Source: Methylocystis hirsuta
GTDB lineage: Bacteria > Pseudomonadota > Alphaproteobacteria > Rhizobiales > Beijerinckiaceae
Assembly (NCBI RefSeq): GCF_003722355.1
Contig: NZ_QWDD01000001.1
Coordinates: 3,277,001-3,341,000, forward strand
DNA: 64,000 nt
Reading direction: 5' to 3'
Position 1 is the first letter of the stretch. Each line of letters opens with the position of its first letter. Shown one piece after another: positions 21,595-29,810 of the stretch. The position numbers and the translations under genes were made by a program. The notes under the pieces are model-generated. The model had not been told where the DNA came from and did not search any database. It worked only from the letters and a program-made list of their open reading frames with translations.

Positions 21595-23409
21595 ATGTCC
21601 GTCTTTAAAGTTTACGTGCGGGTGCTGGGGTTGTTGCGGCCTCAGGCGCGGCTCGCGCTCATACTGGTCGCGGCCAATCTGGCGCTCGCCGTCTCCGCCT
21701 TCGCCGAGCCGATGCTCTTTGGGCGCATCATCGACCGCATGACGCGCGCGCAAGCGCCCGGCGAGACTTTGACATGGAGCGATCTGCTGCCGCTCGTGTC
21801 CGCCTGGGCCGCCTTCGGCCTGTTTTCGATCGGCGGCGCCATTCTCGTCGGCCTCAACGCCGATCGTCTCGCGCATCGCCGCCGACTCGCGATCATGTCG
21901 GATTATTTCGACCACGTGTTGAGTCTGCCGCTGAGTTTTCACACCAACGTCCACTCCGGACGTCTCCTAAAGATCATGCTCGATGGGGCGAACGCCATGT
22001 CGGGGCTGTGGCTGTCGTTCTTTCGCGAGAACTGCGCGTCCTTCGTTGCGCTCTTCGTGCTCTTGCCGGCGACGCTGTTCGTCAATTGGCGGCTCGGCTC
22101 GCTGCTCATGGCGCTCGTCGCGATCTTTTATTTCGTGACGAGCTTCGTCCTGCGACGCACGGAAGATCTGCAGGGCCAGGTCGAGCGCTACAATTCGACG
22201 CTCGCCGAACATGCGTCCGATGCGCTTGGCAACATCCCGGTGGTGCAGAGCTTTACGCGCATCGAAAGCGAGTCGCATGCGCTGAACCGCATCATCGATG
22301 ACGTCATCGCGGCGCAGATGCCCGTTCTCTCCTGGTGGGCCTTCGTCGCCGTCGCCAGCCGCGCCTCGGCGACGCTGACGATTCTGGCGATTTTCCTGCT
22401 TGGCGTCTGGCTGCATTTGCGCGGACAGGCGACGATCGGCGAGATCGTCGCCTTCATGAGCTTTGCGACCATGCTGATCGCCCGCCTCGAACAGGCGGTC
22501 GGCTTCGTCAATGTCCTGTTCCAGCAGTCCGCGAAGATTGCGGAATTCTTCGGCGTGCTCGACACGCCGCCGAGCGTCGCCGATCGCCCGCATGCCCGGG
22601 ACGCGGAGCGGCTCGTGGGCGCGGTCGAATTCGACAACGTCACCTTTTCCTATGACGGGCGACGGCCGGCGGTGCGCGATGTGTCGTTTGTGGCCAATCC
22701 TGGAGAAACGATTGCGCTCGTCGGCGCGACGGGCTCCGGTAAATCGACGACGCTCGGGCTCTTGCATCGGGCCTTCGATCCAGACAGCGGCGCGGTCAAA
22801 ATCGACGGCGTCGACATCCGCGAATTCACTCTGAGCTCGCTTCGCCGCAACATCGGCGTCGTCTTTCAGGAGCCGATGCTGTTTGCGCGATCGATCGAGG
22901 AAAATCTGCGCATCGGCAATCCGGACGCGACGGACGAGGAGATCGCCCATGCGCTTGAACTGGCGCAGGCGACGGAATTCGTCGCGCATCAGAGCGACGG
23001 GCGGGCGACGCGCGTCGGCGAACGCGGCCGCTCGCTCTCGGGCGGCGAGCGCCAGCGGCTCTCGATCGCCCGGGCGCTGTTGAAAAATCCGCCGATCATG
23101 GTCTTTGACGAGGCGACAAGCGCGCTCGACGCGACGACCGAGCGGATGATCCAAAAGGCGCTGGAGGCGGCGATGAAGGGCCGCACGACTTTCGTCATCG
23201 CCCATCGGCTGGCGACGGTGCGCAATGCCGACCGCATCCTCGTCTTCGATCAGGGCGAGATCGTCGAAAGCGGCGGCTTCGACGAATTGGTCGCCAAGGG
23301 CGGCCGCTTCGCGACTCTCGCGGCGGCGCAGTTCATGACCGAGCCGACCGTTTCGACGACGCCGCTCGACGGGGTTTATGAAGCCGGCGCGCCGCAGCCG
23401 GCGGGGTGA
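21595..23409 (+). CDS. ndvA: Beta-glucan exporter-type ABC transporter (NdvA/ChvA)
   Basis: A 604-residue half-transporter with the membrane domain first (about 1-310, six TM segments) and a nucleotide-binding domain after it. The NBD shows Walker A (GATGSGKSTTLG), the Q-loop FQEPMLF, signature LSGGERQRLS, Walker B IMVFDEATSALD and the H-loop IAHRLATVRNADRI. The order and N-terminus (FKVYVRVLGLL) match NdvA, which exports cyclic beta-1,2-glucan in rhizobia. No glucan synthase gene (ndvB) is nearby, so the substrate is inferred. Confidence 0.88.
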   Translation: MSVFKVYVRVLGLLRPQARLALILVAANLALAVSAFAEPMLFGRIIDRMTRAQAPGETLTWSDLLPLVSAWAAFGLFSIGGAILVGLNADRLAHRRRLAIMSDYFDHVLSLPLSFHTNVHSGRLLKIMLDGANAMSGLWLSFFRENCASFVALFVLLPATLFVNWRLGSLLMALVAIFYFVTSFVLRRTEDLQGQVERYNSTLAEHASDALGNIPVVQSFTRIESESHALNRIIDDVIAAQMPVLSWWAFVAVASRASATLTILAIFLLGVWLHLRGQATIGEIVAFMSFATMLIARLEQAVGFVNVLFQQSAKIAEFFGVLDTPPSVADRPHARDAERLVGAVEFDNVTFSYDGRRPAVRDVSFVANPGETIALVGATGSGKSTTLGLLHRAFDPDSGAVKIDGVDIREFTLSSLRRNIGVVFQEPMLFARSIEENLRIGNPDATDEEIAHALELAQATEFVAHQSDGRATRVGERGRSLSGGERQRLSIARALLKNPPIMVFDEATSALDATTERMIQKALEAAMKGRTTFVIAHRLATVRNADRILVFDQGEIVESGGFDELVAKGGRFATLAAAQFMTEPTVSTTPLDGVYEAGAPQPAG

Positions 23410-23463
23410 GCGGCAAGCGCGCGGCGAGAAGCAAGGCGGCGAGGAATACCGACCGGTCGAAAC

Positions 23464-23494
23464 AAAAAAAGCCGCGCCCATTTCGGGGCGCGGC
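23464..23494 (-). terminator. Intrinsic terminator of rpsF-rpsR
   Basis: Read on the minus strand, a 9-bp GC stem (GCCGCGCCC / GGGCGCGGC) with a 6-nt loop is followed by seven T. It lies 25 bp after the rpsR stop and 55 bp past the end of the convergent ndvA. Confidence 0.85.
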
Positions 23495-23519
23495 CGCAGG
23501 CTTCAAAAACGCGATCTTC

Positions 23520-23756
23520 TTAGCGGATCACGTAAGGCAGCAGGCCCAAGAATCGGGCGCGTTTGATCGCCTGGGCGAGTTCGCGCTGCTTCTTGGCCGA
23601 AACGGCGGTGATGCGCGAGGGCACGATCTTGCCGCGCTCGCTGATGTAGCGGGACAGCAGGCGCGTGTCCTTGTAGTCGATCTTCGGCGCGTTGGCGCCG
23701 GTGAACGGGCAGGACTTGCGGCGGCGGAAGAAGGGGCGGCGCGGGGCGGTGCTCAT
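23520..23756 (-). CDS. rpsR: 30S ribosomal protein S18
   Basis: S18 binds next to S6 on the 30S platform. The 78-residue product contains [20 protein letters not shown] and [20 protein letters not shown]. Its ATG overlaps the rpsF stop by 4 bp. The rplI gene that often follows rpsR is not here; a terminator and the convergent ndvA come next. Confidence 0.97.
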   Translation of the reverse strand: MSTAPRRPFFRRRKSCPFTGANAPKIDYKDTRLLSRYISERGKIVPSRITAVSAKKQRELAQAIKRARFLGLLPYVIR

Positions 23757-24208
23757 TCGACCTCTCCTTCAACCTTGCCTTCTTCGCGGCGCGGGCGACG
23801 CTCGGGACGATCTCCCCGGTCGCCTCGATCGCCACGATCGCCTCTGTCGCCGCGCGGGCCGCGGCGCTCGCCGCGGTCGTCGTCTTCACGTTTGCGGAGC
23901 TGCGCGGAAGGACCCTCCTCCAGCTCGTCGACGCGCAGCGTCAGCACGCGCAAAATATCTTCGTTGATGCTCTGCTGGCGCTGCATCTCGGCGATCGCCG
24001 CCGGCGGCGCGTCGATGTTCATCAGGGTGAAATGCGCCTTGCGGTTCTTGTTGATCCGATAGGCGAGCGACTTGACGCCCCAATATTCGATCTTGCCGAC
24101 CGTGCCGCCGAGCGACGTGATGACATTTTTGAACTGCCCGGTCAGAGCCTCCACCTGCTGGGGAGAAACATCCTGACGGGCGAGATAGACATGCTCGTAA
24201 AGAGGCAT
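23753..24208 (-). CDS. rpsF: 30S ribosomal protein S6 with RGD-repeat tail
   Basis: S6 pairs with S18 on the 30S platform. The ATG at 24206-24208 gives [20 protein letters not shown] and 151 residues; longer readings toward 24385 have no S6 similarity. The S6 core fills about residues 1-105. The rest is an Arg/Asp/Gly-rich tail containing [14 protein letters not shown] and a PERRPRREE segment, likely disordered. Charged S6 tails are common in alphaproteobacteria. Confidence 0.95.
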   Translation of the reverse strand: MPLYEHVYLARQDVSPQQVEALTGQFKNVITSLGGTVGKIEYWGVKSLAYRINKNRKAHFTLMNIDAPPAAIAEMQRQQSINEDILRVLTLRVDELEEGPSAQLRKREDDDRGERRGPRGDRGDRGDRGDRGDRPERRPRREEGKVEGEVE

Positions 24209-24611
24209 GGATTTTCGCCTTTCCGTTGCCGCGAGCCGCTCCGGCGCCAAGCCCTTCGAGCGCTTCTTGGGGACCTGCCCCGGAAAGGCTCGAGAAGGAA
24301 AGTTCGAAGGCGGAGGCACGGGAAGACGGGAATAAACCCTCGCTCTTTGAGCTGCGCATATTCTCGTCCGAAAACCGCTTTGCACTTTTCGGGAATATGC
24401 GATCTCTGCGCATATTCTTGTCCGAAAACCGTTTTGCGCGTTTCGGGAATATGCGCTCGAGCGCTTCCGTTCAGCCCCCGGCCGGGAACGTCGCGATCGG
24501 CAGTTTATACGCGGCTTTAAGCAGGATGCAAGAGCGCAGGGCCTCGCGGCTTGCCGCAGGGCGGCTCCGCCAGTATGGTCGCGCCGTCAAGCCGCCGCCA
24601 GGAGAGACGAG
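24209..24611. other. Non-coding stretch between rpsF and a small lipoprotein gene
   Basis: No gene is supported in these 403 bp. The stretch must contain the minus-strand promoter of rpsF-rpsR, which I could not place. Two tandem palindromes occupy 24355-24455. Confidence 0.5.
24355..24455. repeat. Tandem pair of 47-bp palindromic repeats
   Basis: Two units, 24355-24401 and 24409-24455, are about 90 percent identical and 54 bp apart. Each has outer arms CGCATATTC / GAATATGCG and an inner CCGAAAA / TTTTCGGG-type dyad. The pattern resembles the TCCGAAAACCGGTT-containing palindrome dispersed in many Hyphomicrobiales genomes. It is intergenic and upstream of rpsF. Confidence 0.8.
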
Positions 24612-24749
24612 ATGACGCGGAAATTCCGAGTGTTCGCGCTGCTGGCGGCCCTCTCCGCGCTGCTGTCCGCCTGCGACAAATGCGGCGGCTTCCAGGAGCT
24701 GCGCGTTCCCGGCCAGCCGCACGCCTGCAGGGACGGCGTGGCGCGCTGA
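24612..24749 (+). CDS. Small putative lipoprotein
   Basis: A 45-residue product, MTRKFRVFALLAALSALLSA followed by Cys21. A basic N-terminus, hydrophobic core and lipobox LLSAC predict cleavage by signal peptidase II and lipidation, leaving a 25-residue mature peptide with Cys21, Cys24 and Cys39. GGAGAGACG lies just before the ATG. No family is recognised. It precedes panB by 72 bp on the same strand. Confidence 0.6.
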   Translation: MTRKFRVFALLAALSALLSACDKCGGFQELRVPGQPHACRDGVAR

Positions 24750-24821
24750 CGCACCCCCAGCCAGCGCAAGCCGATTTGATATAGAGTGTCGTCCTGACGA
24801 TTAGGCGCGCCGGAGCCCCGT

Positions 24822-25643
24822 TTGTCCAACGCCAGCACCTTCCTCGACATGAAGCGCCGAGGGGAGAAGATCGTGGTCGTCACCGCCTATGACGCGCCGA
24901 CCGCGCGCATCGAGGCGGAGGCCGGCGTCGACATTATACTCGTCGGCGACAGCGTCGGGGTGAATGTTCTGGGCTATGCGCATGAGCGCGAGGTGACGCT
25001 CGCCGATATGGCGCATCACATCGCCGCGGTGCGGCGCGGCGCGCCCGATATCTACATCATCGGCGATTTGCCCTATGCGACCTATGACACGTCCCAGCAG
25101 GCGATCGAGAGTTCGCGCCTGCTGCGCGAAGCTGGCGCCAATTGCGTGAAATTCGAAGGCGCGCAGCCCGAAATCATGCGCGCCTTGACGGCGGCCGGCT
25201 TCGACGTGTGCGCTCATCTGGGCCTCGAATCGCAGCATCACGACGTCAAGCGGCGCCAGGGCAAGACGGCGCAGGCCGCCGCGAAACTCTATGACGACGC
25301 GCTGGCGCTCGACGCCGCCGGACAGAATTTCGTGGTGCTGGAGCTCGTGCCGCAGGAGCTCGCGGCGCGGATCACGCAAGCGATCGGCGCGCCGACGATC
25401 GGCATCGGCGCCGGCGCGGCGACGGACGGACAGGTGCTCGTCGTCAACGATCTCGCAGGGATCACCGCGCGTGAATTCAAACACAACCGCCGCTACGGCG
25501 CCGTTGGCGCGGCGCTGCGCGAGGCCGTCGAGGCCTATGCGCGCGACGTTCGCGCCGGGGTCTTTCCGGCGGAGGCGCACGCCTTTCATATGGCCGACGA
25601 CGAACGGTCCGCCTTCGAGCGCGCGGCGCGCGGCGAGTCTTAG
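24822..25643 (+). CDS. panB: 3-methyl-2-oxobutanoate hydroxymethyltransferase
   Basis: PanB makes ketopantoate from ketoisovalerate and methylene-tetrahydrofolate, the first committed step toward pantothenate and CoA. The 273-residue product carries VVVTAYDAPTARIEAEAGVD, LVGDSVGVNVLGY (metal and substrate site), GDLPYATYDTS and the C-terminal catalytic Glu region NFVVLELVPQELA. The start is a TTG (MSNASTFLDMKRRGEK); the ATG at 24849 would remove nine residues and is also plausible. No panC lies beside it. Confidence 0.95.
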   Translation: MSNASTFLDMKRRGEKIVVVTAYDAPTARIEAEAGVDIILVGDSVGVNVLGYAHEREVTLADMAHHIAAVRRGAPDIYIIGDLPYATYDTSQQAIESSRLLREAGANCVKFEGAQPEIMRALTAAGFDVCAHLGLESQHHDVKRRQGKTAQAAAKLYDDALALDAAGQNFVVLELVPQELAARITQAIGAPTIGIGAGAATDGQVLVVNDLAGITAREFKHNRRYGAVGAALREAVEAYARDVRAGVFPAEAHAFHMADDERSAFERAARGES

Positions 25644-25690
25644 AGCGCTTCCCGATCACATGGAATCATGTGATCGGGAAGGAAGCGCTC
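25643..25690. repeat. Long hairpin abutting the panB stop
   Basis: GAGCGCTTCC and GGAAGCGCTC form the outer stem, and CCCGATCACATG / CATGTGATCGGG the inner stem, around a GAAT loop. With over 20 paired bases it begins at the last base of the panB stop codon. It lacks a long T-run, but the pairing alone could stall or stabilise the panB transcript end. Confidence 0.75.
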
Positions 25691-25705
25691 AAAATCAAAG
25701 TATTG

Positions 25706-25754
25706 GAGCAGGTTCTCATCGAAAAAGTCTGTCAACTTTTTTCGGAACCTGCTC
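25706..25754. repeat. Nested palindrome at the convergent panB/GT41 ends
   Basis: The outer arms GAGCAGGTTC / GAACCTGCTC enclose the CGAAAAAGT / ACTTTTTTCG core also seen at 13563. The right edge overlaps the stop codon of the convergent glycosyltransferase gene (25753-25755). It is positioned to work as a bidirectional terminator. Confidence 0.75.
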
Positions 25755-27108
25755 AGGCCGCTCCGATGACCACGGGCGGCGCGCCGGCGAGACGCCGCCG
25801 CCACATGTCTTCGAACAGCGATTCCAGCGCGCGCGTGTAGGCGTAGACGTCGAAAAGCGCCGTCGTCAGGCGATTGGCGGCGAGCTTCGCCCGCAGTTCG
25901 GCGCAACGAACGGGATCGCCCGCCAAGACCAGCGCGATCTCCAAATATTCGTCGAAATCCGCCGCGATCAACTCCGGCAATCCGATCGCGTGCAAGAGGC
26001 TTCCGGCCACGCGCGAGGGAAAGGTGTCGCCGGCGCAGGTCACGATCGGCACGCCCGCCCAAAGCGCGTCGCTCGCCGTCGTATGCGATCCGAAGGGCGC
26101 CGTGTCGAGCGCGAGATCGGCGAGTTGCAGGCGCGCCAGATGTTCGGCCTGCGGCAAATGCGGCGCGAAGATCATCCGCGCGGCGTCAATTCCGCGTCTG
26201 CGCATTTCATTGCGCAGATTGCCTTCCGCCAGCATCGCCGCCGAAAGCCACAGCACCGCGCCCGGCGTCGCCTCGAGCAGTCGCGCCCAAAGATCGAAGA
26301 TGAAGGGCGTGAGCTTATAGGCCTGATTGAAGCAGCAATAAACGAAGCCTTCCGCCGGCAGGCCGGCGGCGGCCCGCGACGGCCGCGCGCGCAGCGGCGT
26401 CCCGCGCCCGTGCGGCTGATAGGCGTGCGGCAGATAGGCGAAGGCTTCCGAATAGGCCGACGCCGACGACGGCGGCGTAACATAGCGATCGGTCACGATG
26501 TAATCGCACACGCCCGTTCCGAGCGTGCCGGGATAGCCGAGATAATTGACCTGAACGGGCGCCGGCCGCAGCATCATCACGCTGGTGCGCGCGCCATGGG
26601 TGAAGCCCTTGAGGTCGATCAGAATATCGACGCCATCCGCATTGATGAGGCGCGCGGCCTCGGCGTCGGTCAGCTGCGAAATGTCGGCGAACGCGTCGAA
26701 GGCGGCCCGCAGCCGCGTCCGCATCGCCCCCTCGACGCCGCAATAGCTGTAAGCGCGAATCTCGAAGCGGGCGCGATCATGCGCCTCGAGCGTCTCGACG
26801 AGAAGATGCGCGGTCGCGTGCTCGTGGAAGTCGTTTGACAGATAGCCGACGCGAATCCGGCTGCGGGTGGAAAGGTCGAAGCGCATCGCGAGGCTCGCGC
26901 GCAGCGGCCCGGCCGCCAAAAGCCGCGCGGCGGTCCAGCTCTCGGAACAGGCGCGCTGTTCGCCGGCGGTGATGCCGGGCTCCGACAGCAGCATGAAGGG
27001 GGGCGTCGCCGGCCCATCCGACATGGCCAGCGCCGCGCGAATTTGCGGCGCGGCGGTGTCGAAATCGTCCCATTCGCACATGGCGCGGCTGCGAGATATG
27101 GATTTCAT
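25753..27108 (-). CDS. GT41 (SPINDLY/OGT-like) glycosyltransferase lacking TPRs
   Basis: Family GT41 transfers N-acetylglucosamine or other sugars to proteins. From ATG 27108, which follows AAAGGG, the product has 451 residues. It keeps the catalytic N half (RIRVGYLSNDFHEHATAHLL, with the conserved His after DF, and DILIDLKGFTHGARTSVMML) and C half (VYCCFNQAYKLTPFIFDLWA, DTAPFGSHTTASDALWAGVP, VAGSLLHAIGLPELI). Family members usually have a long TPR array before this; here only the short linker (MCEWDDFDTAAPQI) remains. An in-frame GTG at 27138 would add ten residues but no TPR. The substrate is unknown. Confidence 0.85.
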   Translation of the reverse strand: MKSISRSRAMCEWDDFDTAAPQIRAALAMSDGPATPPFMLLSEPGITAGEQRACSESWTAARLLAAGPLRASLAMRFDLSTRSRIRVGYLSNDFHEHATAHLLVETLEAHDRARFEIRAYSYCGVEGAMRTRLRAAFDAFADISQLTDAEAARLINADGVDILIDLKGFTHGARTSVMMLRPAPVQVNYLGYPGTLGTGVCDYIVTDRYVTPPSSASAYSEAFAYLPHAYQPHGRGTPLRARPSRAAAGLPAEGFVYCCFNQAYKLTPFIFDLWARLLEATPGAVLWLSAAMLAEGNLRNEMRRRGIDAARMIFAPHLPQAEHLARLQLADLALDTAPFGSHTTASDALWAGVPIVTCAGDTFPSRVAGSLLHAIGLPELIAADFDEYLEIALVLAGDPVRCAELRAKLAANRLTTALFDVYAYTRALESLFEDMWRRRLAGAPPVVIGAA

Positions 27109-27279
27109 GGCGCCCTTTCGCGAGGGGCCAATCCGCACATCAGCCGGCCTGCGCGCTCGAAGCGATTTCCATGCCGCGCGCGATCGTCGTCTTGGCGTGT
27201 TGCCAGGACCGCCGCCGCCGCTAGAAGATATTCTTTTGCCGCGCCGCCATCCGGGCGGCCGGTCCGAATAAGGCCCGTC

Positions 27280-28287
27280 ATGACGTCAGCCCCGATATCG
27301 AGAGAAGCGCCGGTCGGACTCCTCCTCGTCAATCTCGGCACGCCTGATGCGCCCGATGTCGCGGCGGTGCGACGCTATCTGGCGGAATTTCTGTCCGACC
27401 GCAGGGTCGTCGATCTCCCGCGCGCGCTATGGCTGCCGATCCTCTACGGCGTCGTGCTCAACACCCGCCCGGCGCGCTCGGCGAAGCTCTATGAGTCGAT
27501 CTGGAACAGAGACACGAGCGAAGGTCCGCTGAAGACCTTTACCCGCCTGCAAGCCGAGAAGCTGCAGGCGCGGATCGGCGCTTCGAACCTCATCATCGAC
27601 TACGCGCTACGCTACGGCGCGCCGTCGATCGCGACGCAGATCGAGTCGCTGATCGCGAAAGGCTGCGCGCGGATCGCGGTGCTGCCGCTCTACCCGCAAT
27701 ATGCGTCGTCGACCACGGGCTCCGCCGCCGACGCCGCTTTCGACGCGCTGCGCGAGATGCGCAAGCAGCCGGCGCTCCGCATCGGCGCGCCCTATTACGA
27801 CGACCCCGCCTATATCGACGCGCTCGCCGCAAACATCAGACATGCGCGCGCCGCGCTCGATTTCGAACCGGAGGTCATCATCGCCTCGTTCCATGGCCTT
27901 CCGCAGGCGCAGATCGATCGCGGCGATCCTTATCGCGCGCACTGCGAAGCGACATGGCGACTGCTCTGCGAACGGCTGGGCATGAACGCGCTAAGCCTGC
28001 GTCTCGCCTTTCAGTCGCGCTTTGGGCGCGCGCGGTGGATCGAGCCCTATACGTCGGATGTGGTGACCGAGCTTGCCGGCGCCGGCGTCAAGCGCATCGC
28101 CGTCGTCGCGCCGGGATTCGCCGCCGATTGCCTTGAGACGATCGAAGAGCTTGGCGTCGAAATTCGCGATCTCTTTCTTGAGAAAGGCGGCGAGAAATAT
28201 GCCCGCCTGCCTTGTCTCAACGACAGCGCCGAAGGCATGGCGCTGATCGAGACTCTGGCGAAGCGCGAGATTGCGGGGTGGATATAA
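27280..28287 (+). CDS. hemH: Ferrochelatase
   Basis: HemH inserts ferrous iron into protoporphyrin IX, the last step of heme synthesis. From ATG 27280 the protein has 335 residues and starts MTSAPISREAPVGLLLVNLG. Family signatures are LLVNLGTPDAP, the catalytic His in IIASFHGLPQAQIDRGDPY, and the acidic C-terminal PGFAADCLETIEELGVEIRD. In-frame sequence upstream of 27280 is not ferrochelatase-like. It is divergent from the GT41 gene. Confidence 0.96.
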   Translation: MTSAPISREAPVGLLLVNLGTPDAPDVAAVRRYLAEFLSDRRVVDLPRALWLPILYGVVLNTRPARSAKLYESIWNRDTSEGPLKTFTRLQAEKLQARIGASNLIIDYALRYGAPSIATQIESLIAKGCARIAVLPLYPQYASSTTGSAADAAFDALREMRKQPALRIGAPYYDDPAYIDALAANIRHARAALDFEPEVIIASFHGLPQAQIDRGDPYRAHCEATWRLLCERLGMNALSLRLAFQSRFGRARWIEPYTSDVVTELAGAGVKRIAVVAPGFAADCLETIEELGVEIRDLFLEKGGEKYARLPCLNDSAEGMALIETLAKREIAGWI

Positions 28288-28320
28288 TACGGATTCAGGC
28301 TGATCCATTCGCTCGGACCC

Positions 28321-28431
28321 TGTCATTCCCGGCAGGCCGCAGGCCTGACCGGGAATCTAGAGCCGATCCAACAATGTTGGTTTTGCTCTGGATTCCCGAT
28401 CGCTTCGCTTTAAGCGAAGCGTCGGGAATGA
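28321..28431. repeat. REP-like composite palindrome, interrupted by an IS
   Basis: Palindrome 1 (TGTCATTCCCGG ... CCGGGAATC, with inner GCAGGCC/GGCCTG-type pairing) is followed by a spacer. Palindrome 2 is GGATTCCCGATCGCTTCGC, then TTTAA, then GCGAAGCGTCGGGAATGA. The expected final ...ATGACA of the second arm is displaced to the far side of the insertion sequence at 29813-29818. The arrangement is the same as at 15849-15943. Confidence 0.8.
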
Positions 28432-28435
28432 TGGG

Positions 28436-28449
28436 GTGGACGGCCCCGC
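28436..28449 (+). repeat. Left subterminal inverted repeat of the IS
   Basis: GTGGACGGCCCCGC is the exact reverse complement of the 14 bp at 29797-29810. It lies 62 bp before the transposase start codon. Confidence 0.9.
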
Positions 28450-28511
28450 CTCGACGGCATCTAAAGTGCCAAGACGTGGTCGCCGGAGCGCCACAGAGAG
28501 GGAGGCCGTCC

Positions 28512-29555
28512 GTGAAGAAGTTTATCAGAATCGGGATTGATTTGGGCAAGCGGTATTTTCAAGTTCACGCGCTTCTCGGCGAGGATGGGCGGGCCGTCAC
28601 GCGCAAGCTGCGGCGTGATGGTTTTCTTGCGTTTTTCGCCGAGGCGGCGCCCTGCCTGATCGGCATGGAAGCCTGCGGCTCGGCGCATTATTGGGGACGC
28701 GAACTGCGCGCCATGGGCCATGACGTGCGCCTGATCCCGCCGATTTACGTCAAGCCCTATGTCAAGCGCGGCAAGAACGACGCGGTCGACGCCGCGGCGG
28801 TGTGCGAGGCCGTGTCGCGGCCAGACATGCGCTTCGTGCCGATCAAAAGCGCCGAGAACCAGGCGAGCTTGATGCTGCACAAGACGCGCGAGCTTCTGGT
28901 CAAGCAGCGCACCATGAGCGTCAATGCGCTGCGCGGACATCTCGCGGAGTTTGGCGTCGTCGCCGCCAAGGGCGTCGGCCATGCGGGCGAACTGCTGGAA
29001 AAAGCCAAGAATGACGCGACGCTTCCAGAAATCGCCAAGGCGGCTGTAAAGATTTTCGTCCAGCAGCTGGAGGCGATCAGCGCCTCGATCGTCGCGCTCG
29101 ATAAAGAGATCGCCAACGTCCATGCGCAAAGCGAGACCAGCAGATTGCTCGTCGGCGTCCCAGGCGTCGGCAAGATCGTCGCCACGGCGATCGTCGCCAG
29201 CGTCCCGGACCCCAGCGTCTTCAAATCCGCGCGCGACTTTGCCGCCTGGCTCGGCCTCACGCCCAGGCAAAACTCCAGCGGCGGCAAGGAAAAGCTCGGC
29301 GCCATCACCAAGCAGGGCAACCGCTATCTGCGGAAACTCCTGACGCTCGGCGCGACCTCGCTGTTGCGCGTGGCCGGCAAACGCAACGGCGTTCTGCGCG
29401 ATTGGCTCGTCGCCCTCTTGGCCAGGAAGCCGGCGCGGCTCGCGACCGTCGCGCTTGCCAACAAGCTGGCGCGGATCATCTGGGCCATGATGACGACCGG
29501 CGAGGCCTTCCGAACGGAAGTCATGGCGCGCGCAGGGGAGCCGTCGATGGCGTAA
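28512..29555 (+). CDS. IS110-family transposase (DEDD recombinase), IS1111 group
   Basis: The enzyme moves the element through a circular intermediate using a RuvC-like DEDD domain and a C-terminal domain with a catalytic Ser. The GTG at 28512 after GGAGG gives 347 residues. N-terminal signs are the first Asp in IRIGIDLGKRYFQVH, Glu in IGMEACGSAHYWGRE and the Asp pair in GKNDAVDAAAVCEA. The C-terminal transposase_20 part has VPGVGKIVATAIVASVPD, FAAWLGLTPRQNSSGGKEK (catalytic Ser region) and QGNRYLRKLLTLGATSLL. It is full length without frameshift, so the element may be active. Confidence 0.95.
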   Translation: MKKFIRIGIDLGKRYFQVHALLGEDGRAVTRKLRRDGFLAFFAEAAPCLIGMEACGSAHYWGRELRAMGHDVRLIPPIYVKPYVKRGKNDAVDAAAVCEAVSRPDMRFVPIKSAENQASLMLHKTRELLVKQRTMSVNALRGHLAEFGVVAAKGVGHAGELLEKAKNDATLPEIAKAAVKIFVQQLEAISASIVALDKEIANVHAQSETSRLLVGVPGVGKIVATAIVASVPDPSVFKSARDFAAWLGLTPRQNSSGGKEKLGAITKQGNRYLRKLLTLGATSLLRVAGKRNGVLRDWLVALLARKPARLATVALANKLARIIWAMMTTGEAFRTEVMARAGEPSMA

Positions 29556-29796
29556 CCGTTCGAATCATGCAGTTTGGCGAGGGCGAAATCTCGACGTGAT
29601 GAACGACAGGGTCGGAAACGACGACGAAGGACACTCCGCGCTACGTGTCACGAGCGACAAGCTCGCGGGAATGATCAGGAGCCTTCGCAGTCGAACTTCA
29701 TCAGGGCCAGCGGACATACGCGCCGCGCCAAAAGGCCGGACATATGACCGAAACCCGCCACCAGGTTCACCGCGCCGAGAAAAAACCGCTTGCCAA
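29556..29796 (+). ncRNA. Candidate guide (bridge/seek) RNA region of the IS
   Basis: This transposase-downstream non-coding region contains CGGGAATGAT at 29666-29675, identical over 10 nt to the left junction (28423-28432). It also contains ACATATGAC at 29740-29748, identical over 9 nt to the right junction (29809-29817). Local hairpins include GACAC/GTGTC (29630-29649) and CGAGC-GACAA-GCTCG (29651-29665), the latter directly before the first match. IS110-family elements are known to encode an RNA from their non-coding region that pairs with target and donor DNA. Transcript ends cannot be placed from sequence. Confidence 0.65.
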
Positions 29797-29810
29797 GCGG
29801 GGCCGTCCAC
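29797..29810 (-). repeat. Right subterminal inverted repeat of the IS
   Basis: GCGGGGCCGTCCAC is the exact reverse complement of the left repeat. It overlaps a small hairpin (CCGCTT-GCC-AAGCGG, 29786-29800). Confidence 0.9.

Noticed and set aside
24355..24455. The tandem repeats as a minimal CRISPR
   Set aside because: Only two units, a 7-bp spacer and no cas genes; each unit is itself a hairpin of a dispersed type.
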